Part shown: positions 8,981 to 15,765 of the stretch, in pieces
Numbering within the stretch: position 1 is the stretch's first letter
Layout: each line of letters begins with the position of its first letter
NCBI GenBank assembly: GCA_910587825.1
Contig: CAJUNJ010000011.1
Span: 1 to 60,352, forward strand
Reading direction: 5' to 3'
Length of the DNA: 60,352 bases
DNA from: an uncultured Christensenellaceae bacterium
GTDB lineage: Bacteria > Bacillota > Clostridia > Christensenellales > Borkfalkiaceae
Translations under genes and position numbers: made by a program
Notes under the pieces: generated by a model
Told to the model about the DNA's origin: nothing
Databases searched by the model: none
What the model saw: the letters and a program-made list of their open reading frames with translations, nothing else

Positions 8981-10172
8981 CGGAATACTCGCTCGGCGTA
9001 AGTCCCGTCGACTCCTTGAACACCTGCCCGAAATAGCGTACGTCGGTAAACCCCACCGCCGAAGCGACTTCGCTTACCCGCATACCGCCCTGTTTTAAAA
9101 GCGCTTTTGCCCGCTGTATGCGGAACTGTTTAAGACATTCGTTGAACGTGGTGCCGAGTTCTTCTTTCATTTCGTGCATAAGGTGACTTTCCGAAACGTA
9201 CAGCTTTTCCGCAACGCTTTTTACCGTAAGTTTTTCGGCGTAATGTCCGTAAATATATTCCAAAACGTCGCTTATAAATCTATTGCGTTTTTTGCCTTCA
9301 CCGTGAAAATATGCCTTTTCGGTATATACCCCGCCCATAGGAATTACGGTCGAAGCGTAGCCGACGGCTTTAAGCGCGGCTTCGTAAATCATAACGCCTT
9401 TGCCGTACACAGGGCTTATGCCTATTGCGGCGCAGACGCCGTCGGGATAAATTTCGTCAAGCAAATCGCCTGCACGCGCGCACAGCGCTTCCCTGTCGGT
9501 AAGTCCCGTAACGGTTATAAACCTGTCGTCCCAAAGCCAGCCCGTCGCGCCGAAATTTTCAAGCGCGCGCGCAAGTCCGACGTACACTGCGGAAAATTTA
9601 CCGTCCTGGGCGTTAAGCCGTCTGCCGTATATTACAATGCCGTCGGCGGGGACGGTTATGTCCAGCACTTCAAGCTGGTCTTTAAGCGGCTTGTCGTCGA
9701 CGCCCTCTTCCAGCTTTGAAAAATAAGTTTCCCTGACGCGCGACGCGCCCGAAGTAAGGCTTGCCAAAGCGTCGCGCTTTTTTCTCTTTTCTTCGAGAGC
9801 CGCCATCGTCTCCGCAACCTTTTCGACAAGCATTTTATTTTCCACGGGTTTTAAAACGTAACCCGAAACACCGTATTCCAAAGCCTTTCTGACATATTCG
9901 AAGTCGCTGTACCCGCTGTAAAATATCACCGCTCCGTCGTAGCCGCGTTCCGCCAGCTTTTCGGCAAGCATAAGCCCGTCCATAACGGGCATACGCACGT
10001 CCGAAATTATAAGGTCGGGGCCGTGCTTTATCACTGCGTCAAGCGCCTGCGCCCCGTTTTCGCATTCGGCGACGACTTCCGCGCCGAGCGACTGCCAGTC
10101 GACCGTCTGCCTTAAACCCGTTCTTACGAGATATTCGTCGTCAACTATTATTACCTTGTACTTTACAGCCAT
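8964..10172 (-). CDS. YesN-like response regulator with AraC output domain
   Basis: Partner of the kinase just downstream. The receiver domain (about 1-125) shows the acidic pair in VDDEY, the phospho-acceptor in ISDVRMPVMDG (about Asp57), and the lysine in YVLKPVE. A central region of about 160 residues has no clear match. The C-terminal 100 residues form two helix-turn-helix motifs of AraC type (KSVAEKLYVSESHLMHEM and VSEVASAVGFTDVRYFGQVF). It presumably activates the neighbouring hydrolase and lipoprotein genes when phosphorylated. It is transcribed from a promoter directly upstream and has a strong GAGAGGGG ribosome-binding site. Confidence 0.93.
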   Translation of the reverse strand: MAVKYKVIIVDDEYLVRTGLRQTVDWQSLGAEVVAECENGAQALDAVIKHGPDLIISDVRMPVMDGLMLAEKLAERGYDGAVIFYSGYSDFEYVRKALEYGVSGYVLKPVENKMLVEKVAETMAALEEKRKKRDALASLTSGASRVRETYFSKLEEGVDDKPLKDQLEVLDITVPADGIVIYGRRLNAQDGKFSAVYVGLARALENFGATGWLWDDRFITVTGLTDREALCARAGDLLDEIYPDGVCAAIGISPVYGKGVMIYEAALKAVGYASTVIPMGGVYTEKAYFHGEGKKRNRFISDVLEYIYGHYAEKLTVKSVAEKLYVSESHLMHEMKEELGTTFNECLKQFRIQRAKALLKQGGMRVSEVASAVGFTDVRYFGQVFKESTGLTPSEYSDEDEK

Positions 10173-10189
10173 TTTTCCCCTCTCGGTTT

Positions 10190-10217
10190 ATTATACAATA
10201 AATTTTTTATTTTTCAA
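10190..10217 (-). promoter_or_regulatory. Promoter of the two-component operon
   Basis: On the minus strand TTGAAA (10212-10217), a 16-bp spacer and TATAAT (10190-10195) precede the response-regulator start by about 20 bp. Confidence 0.7.
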
Positions 10218-10227
10218 TAGCAAACTT

Positions 10228-10266
10228 AAAAAACACGGAAAAAAAATATTTTTCCGTGTTTTTTTA
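10228..10266 (-). terminator. Terminator of the TetR-like gene
   Basis: A long stem AAAAAACACGGAAAAA / TTTTTCCGTGTTTTTT lies directly after the stop codon of the TetR-like gene. It separates that gene from the promoter of the two-component operon. Confidence 0.8.
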
Positions 10267-10267
10267 G

Positions 10268-10804
10268 TCAGGCAATCTGTTCGCGTAATTCTTTAAACAC
10301 CGTCTGCGGTATTACCGCACATATAAGCCCGTACAGCTCTTCCCCGCTCTCCCTGCATCCGCCTTCGAGCCATTTGTAAATTATCTCGGTTACGGCTTCG
10401 CTGTAAAGTTTAAGCGTAATCATATTTATTGCCGAAGACGGGTCGCCTCCGTTTGCGACGTACTTCTTTGCAAGAAATTCGAAAGTAAGCTTTTCGTGCT
10501 GTCTCCTTGCCGAGTTGACGTCCTTTGAATCGAACGCGTGCAACACCACCTTTGCGTGCTTTTCAAACGCGCCGAGGCACTGCATAATAAATTCTTTCCA
10601 GCTTGAAGCCTGCACGGAAACCGCGCCGTATACGTTGTGTTCGAGGCAGTTACAGCACAAATAATATTTATCGATATAGTGCTTGTAGAACGTCCCCTTG
10701 CAGGAACCCACCTCGTCGATAATTTCAACCACGGTAATGCTGTCTATATTCTTCTTTTCAAGCAGATTCATCATACCCTGTTCGAAATATTTCTTCATAT
10801 TCAT
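10268..10804 (-). CDS. TetR/AcrR-family transcriptional regulator
   Basis: A 178-residue DNA-binding regulator. The N-terminal 50 residues form the TetR helix-turn-helix: LLEKKNIDSITVVEIIDEVG, then CKGTFYKHYIDKYYLCC. The rest is a helical ligand-binding or dimer domain without recognisable ligand residues, as in the short TetR proteins of Clostridia. The ATG at 10804 has GGAGGGAG at good spacing. Just upstream lies AACA-GATAT-TGTT (about 10841-10853), a possible self-operator. Its targets are not evident. It sits between the two-component genes and the surface lipoproteins. Confidence 0.85.
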   Translation of the reverse strand: MNMKKYFEQGMMNLLEKKNIDSITVVEIIDEVGSCKGTFYKHYIDKYYLCCNCLEHNVYGAVSVQASSWKEFIMQCLGAFEKHAKVVLHAFDSKDVNSARRQHEKLTFEFLAKKYVANGGDPSSAINMITLKLYSEAVTEIIYKWLEGGCRESGEELYGLICAVIPQTVFKELREQIA

Positions 10805-11001
10805 TGTACATCTCCCTCCGTAATAATGGTGTTATGTATTAACAGATATTGTTTGTTTTTACCGTGGCTTATTCTATCACCGACGGCGCGATTTGTCCAT
10901 AGCCCTTTAAAGTTACTGCATTTTTTTCAACACATTTTGCAGTTTTACCGCACCGTTTTTGCAATCCGTGCCGAATTTTCTACCATTTATACAAATAATG
11001 C

Positions 11002-11037
11002 AAAAAACGGACGCAACCGCCGTTCCGTCCGTTTTTA
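11002..11037 (-). terminator. Terminator of the CBM lipoprotein gene
   Basis: A stem AAAACGGACG / CGTCCGTTTT with an imperfect 13-base loop region lies 17 bp past the lipoprotein stop codon and ends in a T run on the minus strand. The remaining sequence up to the TetR-like gene (10805-11001) holds that gene's promoter region and nothing else I recognise. Confidence 0.75.
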
Positions 11038-11053
11038 TACTTTAACTCGTTTA

Positions 11054-11658
11054 TTATGCCTTTCCGAACTGCGCGCCCTGCGCGTATATGTACATTACGT
11101 CCATATTTGGCGCGCCGTAGCCCAGCGCTTCTATTGATACCTCGTTAAGTCCCTTGTTTAAAGTGCACCTTATCGTAATCGCCTTCCAGTCGTAATAGTT
11201 TGCAACCGAATTTACGGTAAGGGTTATTCCGTCAAGCTTTGCGGCTGTGCCGTTGACTGTTACGACTATTTTTTTCTGCAAATCTTCCGTAAGCGTGTTG
11301 CCGCCCGCCGCCGCGCTGAAATTTGCGCTTGCAACCATAAGCACCACGTCGGCTTCGACCTGCCCGTCGCTTGTAAACCGCCAGACTATTTTATTGCCCG
11401 CCAGACCGAAGTTGCCTATCGTCTTATTTCCGCTTGCCAATCTGCCCGTGTTTTCGTAGACGTTGTTTTCTACAAGTTCCACCCCTTCGCGCGAAGACCG
11501 GCTGTCGCCCAAATCGGCTTCTTCGGCTTCGAACACAAACGCGGGCTTGGGCGCGCCGTCGTTTCCGCCGTTGTTTACGTAATCGTATTCGGGCTTGATT
11601 TCACATTCCGGGGCGGCAGGCAAAAATTCGGGCGTGCGCAGCGTTATTTCTTTAAACG
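11054..11658 (-). CDS. C-terminal part of frameshifted CBM lipoprotein
   Basis: This reading frame continues the lipoprotein gene at 11659-13272 after a one-base shift at the homopolymer 11664-11672. One added G in the coding strand would fuse the two without a stop. The fragment carries a third module of the FVFEAEEA type, about 150 residues, resembling the two EAE-type carbohydrate-binding modules of the first part. If it were translated alone, the only start would be a TTG at 11623 with no clear ribosome-binding site, so separate expression looks unlikely. Treat it as the 3' part of one gene of about 739 codons unless the shift is real and fixed. Confidence 0.75.
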
Positions 11659-13272
11659 TTATACCCCCCCCCTGAATTTAATTGCCATACCGTTATACAG
11701 CGCGTTTACGGTAACGCCGCTTACGACGACGGTGTTATGCCCGCTTTCAAGCTTTATCCCTTCAAGATTTACCGTCTTATAATTATAAGTAATTTCACAC
11801 TCTTCGGAAAGATCGGCGATAATACTTTTACTGTCCAATTCCATAACTATATCCGCAACGTCCGCAGACTTGCCCGCGTACAGCGACGGACTTTCGGAAA
11901 TATCGAAAGCAAGACTGTTGGCGTAACCCGCGTAATTTTCAACTCTCTTTACACCGTTGACGTCGTAATACCTTACCGTTTGAACGTCAAGTTCGTCAGT
12001 ACATATTTTAAGCCAGTCTGCGTTGGGCATAGTTATCCAGTTTCTGTCGTTTTCTTTGGGCCCTATCTCTATTTCGTTTACGCCGTCAATCAAATCCACG
12101 TCCTTTACGACGACGTAACGCCAGACAAAGTAACTTGCGCTGTCGAATCCCGGGAAGGACACGAACGAAAAGTCTACGCTTTCTCCGTTGACGGTACAGT
12201 AGACGTAATCGCTCATCGGGTCGAGTTCTGCAATGCCGTTCGGCGAATACATAGTGTTTGACATACAGAACACAAGGTCGGCTTTTACCGCCGACTGCGC
12301 AACCGCCGTAAAACGCAGGTAATTCCCCGGCTTTGAAAGGTTTTCCACGCATTTACCGCCGCTGAACGATTCGTCCTCCTTTATGCAGGTCTTAGCGCCG
12401 GCGTTGTCAAGTCCGCCCTCGGTGCATATGTAAGCGTGTTCGGCTTCGTACAGCGTCGCCTTGGGACGGACTGAAAAGCCGTCTTCCGAAAAGAACACTT
12501 CGCCGAAATATCTGGATGAAGGCGCGTCCGCCGTATTTATATCGCCGCAACGCACGCAACGCGTCACCATTTTGCCCGACAGGCTGTCGTAATGGTAATT
12601 GCCGTAATTATGCCCCAGCGGGTTTAAAACCTCCGTCACATAGGAATATCCGCAGTCGGCGCAGTCGCTGACGGCATTGCCGCCGTTTACGCAATCGGAC
12701 GGCGCACCCGTTACCCGCCACATATGCTGGTGTTCCGCGACGGGAAAGGCGCAGTCAAGCGAAAGGCAGTCTACGTTCAACTTCAAAGTATCCGACAGCG
12801 CGGTATAGGTAAGAATGTTTACCCCTTCCGAAATTTTGCCCGAAAAAGCCAAAGACTGCCAGAAATCGCCGTACTTCGTTCCCGCCGCAATCTTATATTC
12901 GGGCAGAATAATTTCGTTGCCGTTAAGCGTAACCGAAAAAACCTTGCCCGCGCCTGCCGTAAAAGACGCGCTTCCGTCTTCGGCATTGGCGGCGAAAAGT
13001 TTGAAATTGCAGCTGCCCGAACGCTCTGCGGTGAAGAACCAGCTTACGGTATTGCCCTTTTGCAGGTTGCCTATATATTTACCGTTGCTTGTTATATATT
13101 CGCTTCTGCTGTTCGCCCTGCGCTCTATCGCGCAAGTCGAATCGTACGCAGGCTGTGCGACGGCTTTTTCTGCTTCGAGAATTACGGAACGGTTGCCCGA
13201 ACACCCGGCGGGAACGACGGCAAGCGCCGCAAGTATGGCGCATATTACGGGCAATATCCCTTTAAATTTCAT
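11659..13272 (-). CDS. Surface lipoprotein with EAE-type carbohydrate-binding modules
   Basis: Secreted, lipid-anchored protein that probably binds polysaccharide at the cell surface. The signal peptide ends in a lipobox (PAGC, Cys24). Two modules opening with ILEAEKA (about 32-165) and LYEAEHA (about 272-430) look like CBM6/CBM35-type beta-sandwiches. Between them lies a cysteine-rich segment (about 172-245) with CADCG and CVRCG repeats and a GHNYGNY motif, as in many Clostridial surface proteins. The C-terminal 100 residues resemble a bacterial Ig-like domain. The frame ends at a run of nine G (coding strand), and a third module follows in the next frame. No catalytic domain was recognised. 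The upstream neighbour encodes another surface lipoprotein. Confidence 0.8.
   Translation of the reverse strand: MKFKGILPVICAILAALAVVPAGCSGNRSVILEAEKAVAQPAYDSTCAIERRANSRSEYITSNGKYIGNLQKGNTVSWFFTAERSGSCNFKLFAANAEDGSASFTAGAGKVFSVTLNGNEIILPEYKIAAGTKYGDFWQSLAFSGKISEGVNILTYTALSDTLKLNVDCLSLDCAFPVAEHQHMWRVTGAPSDCVNGGNAVSDCADCGYSYVTEVLNPLGHNYGNYHYDSLSGKMVTRCVRCGDINTADAPSSRYFGEVFFSEDGFSVRPKATLYEAEHAYICTEGGLDNAGAKTCIKEDESFSGGKCVENLSKPGNYLRFTAVAQSAVKADLVFCMSNTMYSPNGIAELDPMSDYVYCTVNGESVDFSFVSFPGFDSASYFVWRYVVVKDVDLIDGVNEIEIGPKENDRNWITMPNADWLKICTDELDVQTVRYYDVNGVKRVENYAGYANSLAFDISESPSLYAGKSADVADIVMELDSKSIIADLSEECEITYNYKTVNLEGIKLESGHNTVVVSGVTVNALYNGMAIKFRGGV
11664..11672. repeat. C9 homopolymer at a frameshift point
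   Basis: Nine consecutive C residues (nine G in the coding strand) sit exactly where the lipoprotein reading frame breaks. With ten G the frame runs on through GITFKEITLRTPEF into the third binding module. With eight or nine G it stops at once. Confidence 0.95.
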
Positions 13273-13298
13273 AGGCTACCCCTTTCAATCAAAAAGTT

Positions 13299-13331
13299 TT
13301 AACGGTCGGAACATACCGTCCCGACCGTTAT
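13299..13331 (-). terminator. Hairpin after the Ig-like lipoprotein gene
   Basis: TAACGGTCGG / CCGACCGTTA forms a ten-base-pair stem between the two lipoprotein genes. On the minus strand it is followed by AAACTTTTT. It probably acts as a partial terminator. Confidence 0.65.
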
Positions 13332-13375
13332 TATACTTCATATTTACGGTTTTGTAAATACTGTTTTGAAAAATT

Positions 13376-15544
13376 TTATACAGCGTCTTCGACGACTATG
13401 CAAATCATATCTTTACCCCAATATTTCTGCGTGTCAAGCGTGTATTTCTTTCCGCCGATTGTCACAGAGTTCTTTGCGTTTACCGGCTTTTCGTCGGACA
13501 CATAGAAGTCATCGCCAAGGAGGTGTATGATATGAGTAGCGTTTTCAAGACCGTTGCCTTCGTACTTAGCTTCGAGAAGGTTTATTTTCAGCGACCAGTT
13601 TCCGTCGGCAACCGTAATCTTAACGTTGTTCAACGCAACGCTGAACTTATGCTCGTGCCAGTTGCTCATATTCGAAATATCGTTGCGGGTGGTGTTAAGC
13701 TTATCGGTAAGCTCTCTTATGCCTTCCGACGCTTCGCCCGTATAAGTTCCCGAAATGTTGAGATAAACCGTGCCGTCCGCTTCTTCAAGCGCAACGTTGG
13801 TGGTCACTCTTTCGATATTGTAAGCCGCTTCGCTTCTGCCGTAGAATACTATGCCGCCCCACTTGCCGTAGCCTACGTAGTAAACTTCGGTCATATCTTC
13901 GTTTGCATAACGGAGCGCGCCCGCGTTTTCGATAAGGTCTACGTTGTATCTTTCAAGCTCGGTTGCGCAACCCGCATTGGGAAGGTTGCCGTCGCCGTCC
14001 TTGAATACGGTTGTGGTGTCGCTTTCCGATTCCACAATCTGGAAGTGCGCGTAACCGCTGGTGTTGAACTTGAACTCGTCCCTGTTGCTGAGCACGAACT
14101 TGACCAAATAGCTTCCGTCCTCGCCGACAACGCAGTATTTATGATATCTTGTACCTATTTCGAAGTCGATATCGACGGTTTTGCCGGCATACTTGACGTT
14201 GGTTTTACCGGAGATGGTAAGCACTACGTCTTCGCCTTCCTTGGCGATAGACATATTATATTCCGTTACGAAGTCGGCGTATACCGCTTTAAGCAGACGT
14301 TCCGTAGAGTTGGCGGGAGTATAAACAGCGAAGCTGTAAGCGTACTGCGTATCGTGAATGGACTGACCTATGTCAACGAAATCAGCGGGGTAATCGTTTA
14401 AGTCGATTTCCTGCGTTTCAACATTGTCGCCTTCGCCCGCGCAGAACTTAATGTCCATCCATTTGCCCTTATATTGCTTTTCGACAAGTTTTCTTAAATC
14501 GAATACGAGGGTGAAAGGATCGTTCTTATTGGTGTTTGCGTCGCCGACGGTGTCGCCTTTGAGTTCTACTTTGTCGTTACCTTCATACAGATAAAGATAA
14601 GCTGTCTGAGCGGCTTTGAACTTACCGGTGATTATAAGGCAGGGTACGTTTTGTTCCTGTCCTACCGTGCGGAGTTCATAGCTTAACGACTCTATCACGA
14701 GAAGATTTGCCTTATAACGTGCGGTATATGTTGCGCTTAAAACGTTTTCCTTGGCAATTTCGTTGCCTTCGACGCCCCAGCCCGTGAACACGTAGTCGCC
14801 TTCTTCGCCTTTGCTCCACGCTTCTGCGGCGGGAAGCGCAATGTTTTCCGTAAGCGCAGAGTAAGTGAATGAAATTACTCCGTTGTCGTCCTTTGTAAGG
14901 TTCTTGATTTCGGTGTTAGCCTGCAAGCCGGTGTAATAAGCTTCGTCAAGCGTTCCCGTAGCGGGGTCTATGGTAATTTTTACTTCGACCGCACCGTCAA
15001 GAGATACGTCCGCGCTCTTTATTCCGCCGAATCTTACCGCAAAAGAAGTATCGCCGAGCGAGAATGCCGAACCCGTCTTATAAACTACGGTGTAATCGGT
15101 AACGTCGCGCTTCGTACCCGTTTCGTATTCGGCTTCTACCACCATACCTTCCGTGTCAAGCGTTTCACCTGCATAGTAAGTCATTGTCGCGGGGTTGGTC
15201 TTTACGCTTACGGACTTTAATTTTTCAGCCGATGCAATTTCGATTTTCGTATCGCCGTTTACCGTTGTGGTGTAAACGCCGTTTTTACCGTTGATAGTCT
15301 TGTTGTTCACCTTTACGGTAGTCACCTCGTAACCGTCCTTGCCGACAGCCTTGAAAGTGAGCTCCGTGCCTTCTGCAACCGACGAGGGAAGTTTATCCGA
15401 ATCGTCGACCGTTACCGTTACGTGATCGGCAACGTCCCAGGTTACGGCATACTTGGTTCCGCCGCACGCCGTAAGCAGGAACGAACCTAACGCAACGACA
15501 AGCGCGAGAACCAAAGAAATGAGTAAGAATTTTCTTTTGGTCAT
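13376..15544 (-). CDS. Large Ig-like surface lipoprotein
   Basis: A 722-residue secreted lipoprotein. The signal peptide ends in LTAC (Cys27). Residues about 32-105 resemble the short beta repeat seen in InlB-type surface proteins. Residues about 110-185 match a group 3 bacterial Ig-like domain (SVKTNPATMTYYAGETLDTE). The rest is beta-rich with several similar blocks beginning near 310, 430, 535 and 610, each about 100 residues, which look like repeated sandwich domains. No catalytic motif was recognised. It may be a glycan-binding or scaffolding protein of the surrounding carbohydrate locus. The start is supported by a GGAG element 8 bp upstream. Confidence 0.75.
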   Translation of the reverse strand: MTKRKFLLISLVLALVVALGSFLLTACGGTKYAVTWDVADHVTVTVDDSDKLPSSVAEGTELTFKAVGKDGYEVTTVKVNNKTINGKNGVYTTTVNGDTKIEIASAEKLKSVSVKTNPATMTYYAGETLDTEGMVVEAEYETGTKRDVTDYTVVYKTGSAFSLGDTSFAVRFGGIKSADVSLDGAVEVKITIDPATGTLDEAYYTGLQANTEIKNLTKDDNGVISFTYSALTENIALPAAEAWSKGEEGDYVFTGWGVEGNEIAKENVLSATYTARYKANLLVIESLSYELRTVGQEQNVPCLIITGKFKAAQTAYLYLYEGNDKVELKGDTVGDANTNKNDPFTLVFDLRKLVEKQYKGKWMDIKFCAGEGDNVETQEIDLNDYPADFVDIGQSIHDTQYAYSFAVYTPANSTERLLKAVYADFVTEYNMSIAKEGEDVVLTISGKTNVKYAGKTVDIDFEIGTRYHKYCVVGEDGSYLVKFVLSNRDEFKFNTSGYAHFQIVESESDTTTVFKDGDGNLPNAGCATELERYNVDLIENAGALRYANEDMTEVYYVGYGKWGGIVFYGRSEAAYNIERVTTNVALEEADGTVYLNISGTYTGEASEGIRELTDKLNTTRNDISNMSNWHEHKFSVALNNVKITVADGNWSLKINLLEAKYEGNGLENATHIIHLLGDDFYVSDEKPVNAKNSVTIGGKKYTLDTQKYWGKDMICIVVEDAV

Positions 15545-15702
15545 AATTTTCTCCTATATTTTTATTCTGTACAAAACATTGCGCTTCATACATACTAAGT
15601 TTACAACAGCTTTTTGGATATTTCAATGAACGGTTTTTTAAATTGGTATAAAAGTGATACCCCGTCGAATTGTGTTTAAAAATAGAATATCCGCGGGTAT
15701 GT

Positions 15703-15742
15703 GAAAACGCGGACGGGCAAAGCCGCGTCCGCGTTTTCTTAG
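15703..15742 (-). terminator. Terminator of the second GH3 gene
   Basis: AAAACGCGGACG / CGTCCGCGTTTT makes a strong stem between the GH3 gene and the Ig-like lipoprotein gene. It has a T run on both strands. Confidence 0.85.
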
Positions 15743-15765
15743 GAGGAGAAAAATGAATTAACTTA

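Noticed and set aside
13523..14401. Plus-strand open frames opposite the Ig-like lipoprotein and other large genes
   Set aside because: They lack ribosome-binding sites and family signatures, and mirror the codon bias of the real minus-strand genes.
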